This document shows positions 29,587 to 38,787 of a DNA stretch of 64,000 bases, piece after piece. Position 1 is the first letter of the stretch; the number at the start of each line of letters is the position of its first letter. Below the pieces are notes generated by a model. It was not told where the DNA came from. It searched no databases and saw only the letters and a list, made by a program, of their open reading frames with translations. The stretch is taken from NCBI RefSeq assembly GCF_040359615.1, contig NZ_CP132942.1:4278001-4342000 (forward strand), read 5' to 3'. The translations under genes were made by a program, and so were the position numbers. The stretch is from Tunturibacter psychrotolerans (GTDB lineage Bacteria; Acidobacteriota; Terriglobia; Terriglobales; Acidobacteriaceae).

Positions 29587-30249
29587 ATGGGGCGCTGCGC
29601 TTTTCTGCTTGGAACTGTGTCCCTCGGTTTGTCTCTCATAACAGGTTGCGCGAGTGGAACCTCCTCGGGTGGCAGCACAACCCCACCGATGACGGAAGCG
29701 GTGACTCCGACGGTAACAGTCTCGGCGTCGCCTTCAGGAAGCATCAGCACCGCGCAGCCTCTGAGCGTCTCGGTTGCGGTGGCGTCGAGTGCAGGGGTGC
29801 CTGCGGGCTCGGTGGTTTTGAGCAGCGGAAACTACACTTCGTTTCCTTTTTTGGTAAGTGGCGGACAGGCGGTGGTGAGCGTGCCTGCGGGGCTGCTGAC
29901 GGCAGGAACGGATACCTTGACGGCCAATTTCACGCCTGCGAATACGGCTTCGTACTTGAACGCGGCGGGCACCACGAATGTGACGGTGTTGGCTTCAGGA
30001 GCGGCGACGCCGGTGGTGACGGCCTCCAGCGTTACTTATTCGACTGGCGGTTATGGCAGTCCGTTTCGGGCGCTGCCGCAGGCGTCGGGCAATGTGCTGG
30101 TGTCGGTCTCGGCTTCGACCTCCGGCATGCTGGTCTTTGGGCCGGTGACAGGCGGCGGATTGCAGCTTGATCCCGCACATCTACTCGGGCCACTGAACAT
30201 CTATTTGAGCCACCAGATATCTATTCGTGCCACTATTGTGGCGCCTTAA
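29587..30249 (+). CDS. Surface lipoprotein with Ig-like domain, truncated
   Basis: 220 residues from the ATG at 29587, which begins a lipoprotein signal (GRCAFLLGTVSLGLSLITGC). A Ser/Thr-rich linker and one bacterial Ig-like repeat follow (TVTVSASPSGSISTAQPLSV, GSVVLSSGNYTSFPF, GTDTLTANFTPANTASYLNA), plus the start of a further segment. Near 30175 the frame enters a 20-bp tandem repeat and ends with LYLSH-like residues that do not belong to the fold. Acidobacterial proteins of this kind are usually far longer, so I think a mobile-element end has cut this one. Start codon support is weak (no clear ribosome site). Confidence 0.5.
   Translation: MGRCAFLLGTVSLGLSLITGCASGTSSGGSTTPPMTEAVTPTVTVSASPSGSISTAQPLSVSVAVASSAGVPAGSVVLSSGNYTSFPFLVSGGQAVVSVPAGLLTAGTDTLTANFTPANTASYLNAAGTTNVTVLASGAATPVVTASSVTYSTGGYGSPFRALPQASGNVLVSVSASTSGMLVFGPVTGGGLQLDPAHLLGPLNIYLSHQISIRATIVAP
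30179..30238. repeat. Three 20-bp tandem repeats, possible transposon end
   Basis: Three consecutive 20-base units begin ATCTACTCGGGCCACTGAAC, ATCTATTTGAGCCACCAGAT and ATCTATTCGTGCCACTATTG. They share ATCTAYTYGNGCCACY with exact 20-base spacing. Multiple short repeats at this spacing are typical of IS21-type ends. No transposase is adjacent. Confidence 0.6.
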
Positions 30250-30575
30250 GAATGACAACTATTGTGGATATTTCTCTGCTCTAAACCATTGAAATGACGC
30301 GGTTCGAAATTGAAAAAACTCTGACTATGGATACTTTCGACAATTTCTTCAACCCTCGGGTCTGTTTGCGATGCTTGCCGTTTCGAAATGCGAATTTGGT
30401 CGGAAGAAGCAACGCCGCCTACACTCGTAATCCGTGGGAACTCCAGCCCGCCTCGCCTGACCGATTTCTGAAGGCAGTTAGAAGCACGGAGTTAAAGTAC
30501 TGCTACATCATCATCATGCCCATGATGTATAAGGATTTCAGGGCTTGGTTAGTTAATGTGTCATTAGACTACGCA
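30250..30575. other. Unassigned DNA
   Basis: About 325 bases between the truncated lipoprotein and the flavoprotein stop. One short open frame is present without family resemblance or ribosome site; no gene is called. Confidence 0.4.
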
Positions 30576-31838
30576 CTATCGCCCTAGAGGTTGGTGTTTC
30601 ACGGAGATCAGAAATTGATGAGCCATAGAAACTGCGGCTGCACCGTCTCCCGCTGCTGCAGCGCACCGTTTCGTAGAGTTATGGCGGACATCTCCGGCAG
30701 CAAACAGGCCTGGAATGCTTGATTCCATGAAGAGTGGCGCTCGACCATCCCTCCACATCTCCGCTGACAGGCTCGACCGGTCCAGATCCGGGCCCGTTAG
30801 AATGTAGCCCGCTGGGTCGCAATGGAGCACCCCAGGTTTTGCCCAGTCGAGGCGAGGCTTGCCTCCAATACAAACGAAGACGCTATTCGTCTCGATGGAT
30901 GCAGTGTTGCCAGCTTCATCGCGATACATAATTCTCTCCAGCGCATCATCTCCTTCGAGCTTAGTTAACTTGGTCCTTGTCAGCACCGTAATCGACGAGG
31001 TGTTTTCGATGCGCTCCAGCAGGTACGTCGAAAGCGTGTCCTTCAAGCACTCCCCTCGGACGAGCATTGTCACCCGCGTCTGCCGCGCGAAGTTCAATGC
31101 AGCCTGCCCAGCAGAGTTTCCACCACCCACAATCACCACATGCCCCTTGCATATCTCAGCTTCGCTGGAGCCCGCACCGTAGTAGAGACCGCGATTCAGA
31201 AAATAATCCTCTCGTTCAAGGCCAAGTCGTGAGTACTCGATGCCAGTGGCGCAGATCGTAGCCTTCGAAGCGATCTGCTCGCCACTGGCGAACCAGCTAA
31301 ACTGCCAGCCGTCCTGATGCTCTCCTGCTACTCCTTCGAGGCCTACGATGATCTCTGCTCCCAGTTTTATTGCCTGTTGACGTGCCCTGCTTGCAAGCTC
31401 CCATCCGCTGATCCCATCCGGAAACCCCATATAGTTCTCAATCTTCGAGGTGCTGCCAGCCTGCCCACCGACGGCGATCTTCTCGACAACTATCGTGCGT
31501 AGCCCTTCAGAGGCCCCATACAGAGCGGCACTCAGACCCGCCGGTCCCGCACCAAAGATCGCCAGATCGTAGCACTCGTACTTAGGTCCTTTGAACCACT
31601 CCAGAGCCATCGCCAGGTCGCGCAGACTAGGACAATAGAGTTTCGTATTTTGACTAAGAACGCAGACAGGAAGTCGAGGGTCTGTGGCGCCTGAGATTCC
31701 TGCCAGCTTCCGGGCCTCCTCATCCGTATTCAGTTCGACCCAGTCATACTCAGTGCAGTTACGGGTCAAGAAGTCGCGTATCTTGTAACCCGCGGCCGAA
31801 TTCGCGCGCCCATAGATGACTATCCTGCCGTTCAACAT
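30576..31838 (-). CDS. Thioredoxin-reductase-like flavoprotein with N-terminal glutaredoxin-like domain
   Basis: 420 residues. ATG at 31838 with GAGGGAGAAG upstream. Residues 1-85 look like a glutaredoxin fold (GRIVIYGRANSAAGYKIRDF, DWVELNTDEEARKLAG) but with no CxxC at the usual place (RANSAAG). Residues 95-410 are a class II pyridine-nucleotide disulphide oxidoreductase. The FAD site is DLAIFGAGPAGLSAALYGAS, followed by VGGQAGSTSKIENYMGFPDG. The NAD(P) site is HVVIVGGGNSAGQAALNFAR and the second FAD motif is IPGLFAAGDVRHNSTKRCAA. Where thioredoxin reductase has CxxC the sequence reads LYYGAGSSEAEICKG, so the redox-active pair is missing. It is probably an NAD(P)H-dependent reductase of another partner rather than a thioredoxin reductase. 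Confidence 0.8.
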   Translation of the reverse strand: MLNGRIVIYGRANSAAGYKIRDFLTRNCTEYDWVELNTDEEARKLAGISGATDPRLPVCVLSQNTKLYCPSLRDLAMALEWFKGPKYECYDLAIFGAGPAGLSAALYGASEGLRTIVVEKIAVGGQAGSTSKIENYMGFPDGISGWELASRARQQAIKLGAEIIVGLEGVAGEHQDGWQFSWFASGEQIASKATICATGIEYSRLGLEREDYFLNRGLYYGAGSSEAEICKGHVVIVGGGNSAGQAALNFARQTRVTMLVRGECLKDTLSTYLLERIENTSSITVLTRTKLTKLEGDDALERIMYRDEAGNTASIETNSVFVCIGGKPRLDWAKPGVLHCDPAGYILTGPDLDRSSLSAEMWRDGRAPLFMESSIPGLFAAGDVRHNSTKRCAAAAGDGAAAVSMAHQFLISVKHQPLGR

Positions 31839-32025
31839 CTTTTCTTCTCCCTCAAACCTGAATCATTCAAACCGAGATCATTCATTGAGTTCCTCCTTCG
31901 ATTCCTCTTTGATCCAAGAGCAAGACGAAAAGCGTCGGCAAAATCTCCAGGCGCTCTATCTTCATTGCTTAGATCACGGGCAACTCGATTACGACAGAAG
32001 CGCGACGATAAAATCTATTGGACGA

Positions 32026-32400
32026 AAATATCGATCAATACTAAGGTGCAGGTTGGACACATCAGGCGGGTCGCCTCGTCTTCCTCCAAGTGGGCGAATG
32101 GTGCCTGCAAAGCTTGTGAAATCGGACCCGGTCAGCGATATGGCTATGCTCGCCACCGATACTGGAGAATCATTTGCCGCGCTCGATCTCAGTCCCGCGA
32201 AGCCGGATCTTGGAGACGCAGTGGTGGCGTTACTATATGACCTCGATGGAAACTTCAGGCTGCAGCTTGGTACGTTTGTCGGAGTCATGGAGCAACGTGG
32301 CCCGCAGGGAGAATCCCTAAGTCGCATTGCGGTTTCAATGCCAGGTATCGAGCTGGGCTCCAGCGGCACCTCCTTGTCGATCGTGAAGGAAGATTCTTAG
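32026..32400 (+). pseudogene. Trypsin-like protease scrap
   Basis: The frame reads AKLVKSDPVSDMAMLATDTG, DLGDAVVALLYDLDGNFRLQ and IELGSSGTSLSIVKEDS. This resembles the middle of a DegP/HtrA-type domain, with the Asp of the triad plausible in DPVSDMA and a degenerate GNSGGP (GSSGTS). The His-containing N-terminus is absent or in another frame. Divergent from the flavoprotein gene. Weak assignment. Confidence 0.35.
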
Positions 32401-32699
32401 GACTTATTCAGTCAATAGATTCTACCGACAAATTGACGTTCCTCATCCCCGCTGAGGAAGCACTTAACTTTGAGAGCCCTGGCAGTGGGCATCGATATTG
32501 AGCCGGGGTTTCGAACCGGCGACACTTTGGTTTGATGTATGTCGGAGGTACGGAGTGGCATTCCATCTGCCGAACTCATCCGCACCGCAGTTCGGTCGGC
32601 AAGGAAAAATGAATGCATAGAACAATGAAGCAACTTTCACTCGTAATTGGCTCGTCTCTTCACGCACATGGCGTGAGGTTACCGCCTAACTTGAGGGAC
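32401..32699. other. Unassigned DNA
   Basis: About 300 bases with no recognisable gene between the protease scrap and the hydrolase pseudogene. Confidence 0.35.
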
Positions 32700-33150
32700 A
32701 GTTCAGGACAGTGGCCTATAACGCGCGTGGCTGGGGGAAGTCCGACAAGACCTTAGCTGGCTACAAACTGGCAGATCTTGCGGACGAAGCTCTCTCACTC
32801 GTCAAAGCGCTGGGAATCAAACAATATGTCCGGGTTGGACATTCGATGGGAGGCAAGGTCGCGTAGCTCGCCGCATCGCGGAGGCCGGAGGGTCTTTCAG
32901 GCCTCATTCTAGTGGCTCCTGCAAAGCCAACGCCTCGGGGCAATCCTGAAGAGATGCGTCAAGGACAGCTTCATGCGTACGACAATCGTGAGAACGTTCT
33001 TAAGACCTTGGCAGTGGCAATCTGACTGCTCGTCCTCCTTCGCCAGAGATTCTAGAGCAGATTGTCGAAGACAGCATGTCCGGCTCTCGTCGAGGCGACG
33101 ATGGCATACCCGTCAATACTTGAGGACATCTCGGCCGAGGTCCTGCGAAG
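32700..33150 (+). pseudogene. Alpha/beta-hydrolase pseudogene
   Basis: One frame reads VAYNARGWGKSDKTLAGYKL, KALGIKQYVRVGHSMGGKVA, a TAG, then PEGLSGLILVAPAKPTPRGN. After another stop and a shift comes PPSPEILEQIVEDSMSGSRR. The nucleophile elbow GHSMGG is intact, but a nonsense codon follows it directly and the N-terminus is missing. A functional relative would be an esterase or peroxidase-type hydrolase of about 270 residues. Confidence 0.75.
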
Positions 33151-33175
33151 ACAAGTCCGGAGGAGTGCCAAGAAG

Positions 33176-35896
33176 TCATTCGGAGTGGAGTGTAGTGATT
33201 GGATCGAGGCGCATGGCCCGCAGCGCCGGGATATAACTTGCGGCGAGCGCGACAGTGGTAAGGACAAGGGTGACGCCAGCGAAGGTGGGCAGATCGGTAG
33301 GCGACACGCCGTAGAGCAGTCCGGTCATGAGATGAGAGACGATGAGCGCACCGGCCACACCCAGCCCGGCGCCAGCGGCGGCTAGACCGAGTCCACGGCG
33401 CAGGACCATCTTGAGGATATTGCCTCTTTGAGCTCCCAGCGCGAGACGAACGGCGATCTCACGTCTTCGTTCATTCACAACATAGGAAATAGTCCCGTAG
33501 ATTCCAAGCCCGGCTAACAGCAAGGCAGTCGCTGCAAAAAACGCAACCATTTCCATCGAGAATCGCCTAACGGAGAGCGAGGTGGAGAGCACGTCACCCA
33601 GCGCCTCCGCACGGAAGACCGGAAGTTCCGGATCGACAGCTTGGACCTGGCTTCGCTCCTGTTCGAGGATGGTGCTGGGATCGAGTTGTCCGCGAAGAAA
33701 GATGGCCAGGCTTTTGGCTGGGTGCTGGTATACGCTGCGGTAGATCTGCGGAGTTGCCACGTCCGCCAACGATTCCGTGCGGGCATCCGCAATCACGCCG
33801 ACGATCGTGGTCCAGGCTGGCTTGGCAGAGTTCAACAGCTCTCGGGCATCCAAGTGCAAGCGGACGCGTTTGCCAAGCGGGTCCTGGTTTGGCCAGTAGG
33901 TGCGAGCCGCGGCCTGATTGATGACCGCAACCTGGGGCGTGTCCTCAAGGTCTTGGTCGCTGAAAAGGCGTCCGCGCAACAGCGGCATGCCTAACAGGTG
34001 GAAGTATTCGGGCGAAACGATGGGACTATGGATCACAGGAGCCTGATTGTCCATCGTCTCGATGCCTTCGCGGATCAATGGCAGCGTGCCTGGATTGCTG
34101 TGGCCCAGGGGAAGAGCATCCACGTCGCCGATGGCCGCCTCTTCTACGCCCGGCAGGATTCGGCTGCGGCGAAGAACCTCGCGCAGCAAGACCGATTCCT
34201 GAGTCGCGGTTCGGTAGATATCCTGACTGGGATCGTTAGGCCCCGGAAGCCAGGTTTGAATGGCCACAACGCGGTCAGGATTGAAACCGGGCTGCACCTT
34301 AAACAAGTCCCAAAAGCTGCGCAGTAGAAGACCCGCGGCGACCATGAGCACCAGCGAGAGCGCCAATTCACTGATGACCAGAATCTGGCGGGCGCGTGTG
34401 CGTCCATGTGAACCTACGGAGCCGCGGCCTTCCTGCCTGAGGGTACCGATCAAATCGACACTGCTCATAAGCCAGGCGGGAGCAAGCCCGAAGATGGTTC
34501 CTGCCGCGACGGAGACTGCGAGAGCGAACGCCAGAACGCCCCAGTTGATCGATATGTCATTCATGTGCGGGAGGCTCTCCGGAACCAACTGCAGCAGGAA
34601 TTTCCTCGTGAAGAAGAGAATCGCACAACCGGCGATCCCGCCAAGCAGGAAGAGCAGCAGACTCTCGGTCAGAAGTTGACGGATGAGGCGCGTTCTTTGC
34701 GCTCCCAGAGCGTGGCGAACCGCGATCTCGCGGCCTCGCACGCTGGCCCTGGCGAGCAAGAGATTGGCGACGTTGACGCAACTGATCAGGAGGACCAATC
34801 CTACGGCCCCGAACAGCAGAATGAGAGATTGTCGAACGCTGCCGACCACGCTTTCGCTCAGCGGAGTCAGGCGCACGGTCCACGCAGCCTGTGACGGATA
34901 TTCCTCCGGATATTGCTTTTTCAGCGATTCAACCAGCGCATCGAGGTGCTCCTGTGCGGCCGCAATCGAGAGACCGGGCTTCAGGCGCGCGACCGCTCGA
35001 CTCTGCAGACGTAAACCACGCCGTGGGGGCGGAAACGGCAGACCGGCCATGCCGGCTCCCAGCCATACTTCCGTATTCCGCTCCTCGCTGGTTGAGCCCA
35101 AATCGCGAAAGCCGCGCGGCATGACGCCCACGACGTGATAAACGTCGTTGTCCAGGCGCAGCGCTTTGCCGACAATGTGCGGGTCGGCTCCGAATTCCCT
35201 CCTCCAGAGCCCATCGCTGATCACGGCCTCCAGGTTGAAGCCGGGAGTCGCATCGTGCGGATCGAATGTTCGACCCAACTGCGCGTCTACACCGAGGACC
35301 GTGAAGTAATTCGGCGTAGCGTGCTTATAGCTGAGACGTTCGGGCTGTGCACTGCCGGTCAGGTTCACGTCTGCGCCGGTGCCGGAAACCGACACGGACT
35401 GGAATATCCCGGCACTCTCGAGGTCTCTCCACTCAGGGACGGAGATGCCGACATCCTGCGCGCCTACGCCGGGAAGGTCGTCCATAACGCGCACCAACTC
35501 GGCAGGGTTTGGGTACGGCAAAGGGTGCAGCAGCGTGGCGTCGATCACGCTATAGATCGCAGTGGTAGCTCCAATGCCCAGCGCGATCGTGGCGATGGCA
35601 ATGAAAGAGAATCCTGGAGATCTCAAAAGCATGCGAACCGCATACCGCAGGTCGAAGAGCAGATTCTCGATGAAGGGAATGCTTTGCTCGGCGTGGTGGC
35701 GTTCCCGGATGGCTTGAGCCGGCCCGAACTTGAGTGTCGCTTGCCTCCGCGCCTCAGACGGCGTCATTCCGCCGCGCATGTTCTCTTCTGTCTGTAAGAC
35801 GAGATGTTCGGCGATCTCTTCCTGCAGGCGCTGGTCGGTACCGCGTTCTGTGGCGAGGTTGGATAAGCGTATGAAAAAGCGTCGCAGGATTTTCAC
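33176..35896 (-). CDS. ADOP-family ABC transporter permease (MacB/FtsX type)
   Basis: 906 residues. I choose the GTG at 35896 (GGAGGA 6 bases upstream), although the frame is open further upstream. An N-terminal cytoplasmic region (about 1-75, ERGTDQRLQEEIAEHLVLQT) precedes the first membrane helix (FSFIAIATIALGIGATTAIY). A large periplasmic MacB-like domain follows (about 120-330), then three helices with an FtsX domain (LFGAVGLVLLISCVNVANLL, LARASVRGREIAVRHALGAQ). A second periplasmic domain and a second FtsX block complete it (YVVNERRREIAVRLALGAQR, LTGLLYGVSPTDLPTFAG). This duplicated layout without an ATPase gene is the Acidobacterial duplicated orphan permease. The substrate is unknown. 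Its start overlaps the stop of padR by four bases, so the pair is coupled. Confidence 0.92.
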   Translation of the reverse strand: MKILRRFFIRLSNLATERGTDQRLQEEIAEHLVLQTEENMRGGMTPSEARRQATLKFGPAQAIRERHHAEQSIPFIENLLFDLRYAVRMLLRSPGFSFIAIATIALGIGATTAIYSVIDATLLHPLPYPNPAELVRVMDDLPGVGAQDVGISVPEWRDLESAGIFQSVSVSGTGADVNLTGSAQPERLSYKHATPNYFTVLGVDAQLGRTFDPHDATPGFNLEAVISDGLWRREFGADPHIVGKALRLDNDVYHVVGVMPRGFRDLGSTSEERNTEVWLGAGMAGLPFPPPRRGLRLQSRAVARLKPGLSIAAAQEHLDALVESLKKQYPEEYPSQAAWTVRLTPLSESVVGSVRQSLILLFGAVGLVLLISCVNVANLLLARASVRGREIAVRHALGAQRTRLIRQLLTESLLLFLLGGIAGCAILFFTRKFLLQLVPESLPHMNDISINWGVLAFALAVSVAAGTIFGLAPAWLMSSVDLIGTLRQEGRGSVGSHGRTRARQILVISELALSLVLMVAAGLLLRSFWDLFKVQPGFNPDRVVAIQTWLPGPNDPSQDIYRTATQESVLLREVLRRSRILPGVEEAAIGDVDALPLGHSNPGTLPLIREGIETMDNQAPVIHSPIVSPEYFHLLGMPLLRGRLFSDQDLEDTPQVAVINQAAARTYWPNQDPLGKRVRLHLDARELLNSAKPAWTTIVGVIADARTESLADVATPQIYRSVYQHPAKSLAIFLRGQLDPSTILEQERSQVQAVDPELPVFRAEALGDVLSTSLSVRRFSMEMVAFFAATALLLAGLGIYGTISYVVNERRREIAVRLALGAQRGNILKMVLRRGLGLAAAGAGLGVAGALIVSHLMTGLLYGVSPTDLPTFAGVTLVLTTVALAASYIPALRAMRLDPITTLHSE

Positions 35897-36240
35897 GTTA
35901 GATCCTCCGCCTTGACGTTGAAGAAGCGCGCGATGATGGCCGCAGTCTGCTCCCAATCGCGGGCCTCCGCCTGGAGTTGCTTCCGGCCGGCCGCAGTAAG
36001 CCGATAGAAGCGCGCACGGCGGTTGTTTTCCGATACGCCCCACTCGGAGGCGATTGAGCCTTCATGCTCGAGTTTGAGCAGCAAGGGATACAGCGTGCCC
36101 TGGTTGACAGCCAGAAGGTCTTCGCTGATCTGCTCGATGCGCCGCGCGATTCCCCAACCGTGTTGCGCCCCCAGGACATCCAGCGTCTTGAGCACCATCA
36201 GCGTGAGGGTTCCCTGCAATACATCCGGCTTTTCCTTCAT
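35893..36240 (-). CDS. PadR-family transcriptional regulator
   Basis: 115 residues. The winged helix reads VLQGTLTLMVLKTLDVLGAQ, HGWGIARRIEQISEDLLAVN and QGTLYPLLLKLEHEGSIASE. The wing and dimer helix read GVSENNRRARFYRLTAAGRK and QLQAEARDWEQTAAIIARFF. This is the short PadR type regularly paired with ADOP permeases. Its TGA overlaps the permease GTG, and the palindrome at 36281-36297 is a likely autoregulatory site. Confidence 0.93.
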   Translation of the reverse strand: MKEKPDVLQGTLTLMVLKTLDVLGAQHGWGIARRIEQISEDLLAVNQGTLYPLLLKLEHEGSIASEWGVSENNRRARFYRLTAAGRKQLQAEARDWEQTAAIIARFFNVKAEDLT

Positions 36241-36280
36241 CGGAGATTCACCTTTAGGTTTCCAACAGGAATCTTGACAT

Positions 36281-36297
36281 GCTTCCTTTTGGAAAGC
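36281..36297. promoter_or_regulatory. Candidate PadR operator
   Basis: GCTTCCTTTTGGAAAGC is a near-palindrome (GCTT.CC/GG.AAGC) located 41-57 bases before the padR start in an AT-rich promoter-like stretch. Confidence 0.4.
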
Positions 36298-36503
36298 AAC
36301 AGGAGATTTTAAATTTTCTTTTCAACGAAAAATCCAGAAGAGTTGTCGTGAAACCGCCGGCATACTTTTCATTGAAGACGGCGTAGATTGATTCCGAATA
36401 AAGCGACAAGTGTCGAGAGATCTGCAAGCAGTTCCGACCTCAACTGTTGACTTCAGGCCAATATACTCATCGCACAGTATTTGAATCGACTCCGAAGGCT
36501 GCC

Positions 36504-36823
36504 TCAGCACTTTTCTCCCGCAATGTAGTTGTCGACGCTTGCTCTCGATATGCCAAACTCCTTTGCGAGTGTCGTCTTCCCTTCCCCTGCTTTGACTCGT
36601 GATCGCAGTAATGCCATCTTCTCTTTTGTAAGACTCGGCATTCTTCGCTGATACACATTTCCTTTCGCCTTGGCTAACGCGATGACCTCTCGCTGCCGCT
36701 TTTTGATGAGCTCGCGTTCGAATTGCGCGACAGCCCCCAGCATCGTGAGCAGCAAGTTTGACATCGGGTCTTTTCACCTGTGAAGGTGAGATTTCTTTTG
36801 GAATCGTACTTGGACTCCGCAAG
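36504..36823 (-). pseudogene. Serine resolvase/recombinase, C-terminal remnant
   Basis: The minus strand reads ESKYDSKRNLTFTGEKT, a one-base loss, then MSNLLLTMLGAVAQFERELI, REVIALAKAKGNVYQRR and AGEGKTTLAKEFGISRASVD. That is the end of the catalytic domain, the long helix and the helix-turn-helix of a Tn3/Hin-type serine recombinase. The catalytic serine half is gone, cut off exactly where the IS6 copy begins. It is the remains of a mobile element or plasmid. Confidence 0.8.
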
Positions 36824-37627
36824 GGCATTGTCAACTTGCGCACGAAACTTGAAAACACTGGTGCCATGAAGAGTGATTGCTTTCGTTACTCCGGCTATCG
36901 TTTCCCTTCCCAGATCAGCTATGCGGTGTGGACTTATCATCGCTTCTGCCTGAGTTTCCGGGATGTCGAAGATCTTCTGGCCGAGCGCGGCATCATCGTA
37001 TCCTATGAAACGATTCGGCAGAGATGTGTGAGAAGCTCGGTCTCGACTATTCTCGGCGATTGAAGCTACGAGAGGACGGCTGGGAGACCACTGGCATTTG
37101 GATGAAGTATTCATTCGAATCAACGGCCATCAGAGGTATTTGTGGCGCGCCGTGGATCAGGGCGGCGACGTGATCGACATTCTGGTCCAGCCGCATCTGA
37201 TCAGCGCGCCGCAGAGCGTTTTTTCGAAAACTCTTGCGTGGCCAGGGTTCGGACCCACTGCAGATCATCACCGACAAATTGAAGAGCTACTTCGCTGCCA
37301 TGCGAGGCATCTTCAGCAACGTAACTCACAGGGTGGAGCGGTACGCCAACAATCGCGTCGAAGTTTCGCTTCAGCCGACGCGCCAACGGCAACGACCGAT
37401 GCGCCGATTCAAATCTGCCAGACACGCACAACGCTTTCTCTCCCTCCATGATGCCGTCCGAAATCTGTTCCCAGTGGGCCGACACTTATTGAGGTCTAGT
37501 AATCACCGACTCCTGCGACCGCGGTCATTCGCGGTTTGGCGGGAAGTGACCGCGGCCTAAGCGAGCGCAAAAAACCCGCACCGTTCCCAGCTCAGAATGT
37601 CCCTCAGCGTCTTAAGTTGACAATTCC
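36824..37627 (+). mobile_element. IS6-family insertion sequence, decayed
   Basis: About 800 bases, the normal IS6 size. The left end GGCATTGTCAACTT (36824-36837) matches the inverted right end, whose complement reads GGAATTGTCAACTT (37614-37627). It contains one broken DDE transposase gene. It has inserted into the serine recombinase gene on its left. Confidence 0.75.
36866..37560 (+). pseudogene. IS6-family transposase pseudogene
   Basis: Pieces in order: FRYSGYRFPSQISYAVWTYH and VEDLLAERGIIVSYETIRQ, then CEKLGLDYSRRLKLRED, then WHLDEVFIRINGHQRYLWRA with the first catalytic Asp and VDQGGDVIDILVQ with the second. Then come GSDPLQIITDKLKSYFAAM, and RYANNRVEVSLQPTRQRQRP with the Glu region, and the tail MRRFKSARHAQRFLSLHDAV. 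At least three frameshifts or stops. Transposase of the IS26 class, inactive. Confidence 0.85.
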
Positions 37628-37850
37628 TTTTCTGGGTTTCCGTCTCAGATCAGCGATGAGTTGTCGGAAAGGGAGTCACATCTTAAAGGTGTCTGCCGAT
37701 GTACACGTGGAACCGATTGCGCCTAGGACACATCAAAATCTCTGCATTGTAGATATGTTCTGCGCAAATCCCCTGCAGGCGACCGTACAACCCTCGTGAG
37801 AAGACGCAAGGCGATGGTCCCCGCAGTCGCTGGTGCGTAAACCTAGGGGT

Positions 37851-38113
<263 letters not shown>

Positions 38114-38251
38114 TCTTTTGGAGCCCAATTCTTGTTAAAAACAACAAAACCGACAGTCGAACGGCGTCCAGGGGTCATCGGCAAAATGCATCTTTCCGAC
38201 GGTCCTTCCCGTTAGGCCCGGTAACACGCCCACCGCAGTTCCCTTCCCCAT

Positions 38252-38473
38252 TCAAGGAAAGTCAGTGAATAGATCCCGCGTGGGAATTGAGAGCGCCTTC
38301 GCCAACTTGACGATGTTTTCGAGGGCGATGTTGCGTTCTCCCCGTTCTACTCCGCCGACATAATTGCGATGTAGCCCGGCGCGCTCCGCCAGTTCTTCTT
38401 GAGAAAATCCACGGTCATCGCGGAGGCTCCGTATTCTTGAGCCGAAACGAGACTTAATGGAAGTAGGAGGCAC
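38252..38473 (-). CDS. Small XRE-family DNA-binding protein
   Basis: 73 residues with a GTG start at 38473. One helix-turn-helix domain fills it: GSRIRSLRDDRGFSQEELAE, RAGLHRNYVGGVERGERNIA, ALENIVKLAKALSIPTRDLF. Single-domain regulators of this type commonly control transfer or excision genes of integrative elements. A perfect 14-base inverted repeat spans the start codon. Confidence 0.85.
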   Translation of the reverse strand: MPPTSIKSRFGSRIRSLRDDRGFSQEELAERAGLHRNYVGGVERGERNIALENIVKLAKALSIPTRDLFTDFP

Positions 38474-38479
38474 ACCTCC
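38466..38479. promoter_or_regulatory. Inverted repeat over the XRE start, possible operator
   Basis: GGAGGCACACCTCC is a perfect inverted repeat (GGAGG/CCTCC, 4-base spacer). It lies in the 17-base space between two divergent genes and overlaps the XRE start, so repressor binding there would block both. Confidence 0.4.
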
Positions 38480-38490
38480 ATACTTCGATT

Positions 38491-38787
38491 ATGACCACTA
38501 TGAGTCTACACACGATGAGTGTGATAATGGCCAAGTCTGTACCAAGTGCGGGTAGTGCGGAGAGTCTGGAAATGCCTGAAGACATCATCGAGTGCACTGA
38601 AATCGTCGGTAAGGTTGTGAAATGTTTGAAACTATATCGAGCTGAGCCAGACGGCGCCGAGTTGCAGATCGACTTCGAGGATGGCACCTCGTTCTCGTGC
38701 ATTTTGGAGAGCAAACCCTCGGTCAAAGCCAGTCTCATTCAGACTGGAGTTGGTACCCCAGAAGTGCTTCGCCACTACATCGCATAG
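38491..38787 (+). CDS. Hypothetical protein, divergent from XRE gene
   Basis: 98 residues, not recognised. An acidic core (MPEDIIECTEIVGKVVKCLK, LQIDFEDGTSFSCILESKPS) suggests a small all-beta cytoplasmic protein. No clear ribosome site precedes the ATG, and an internal ATG at residue 4 or 9 is possible. It is divergent from the XRE regulator with 17 bases between starts, so the two are probably co-regulated. It lies inside the integrative element. Confidence 0.55.
   Translation: MTTMSLHTMSVIMAKSVPSAGSAESLEMPEDIIECTEIVGKVVKCLKLYRAEPDGAELQIDFEDGTSFSCILESKPSVKASLIQTGVGTPEVLRHYIA

Noticed and set aside
30294..30587. 97-codon plus-strand frame after the lipoprotein
   Set aside because: No ribosome site, no resemblance to any family, and it overlaps the end of the flavoprotein gene.
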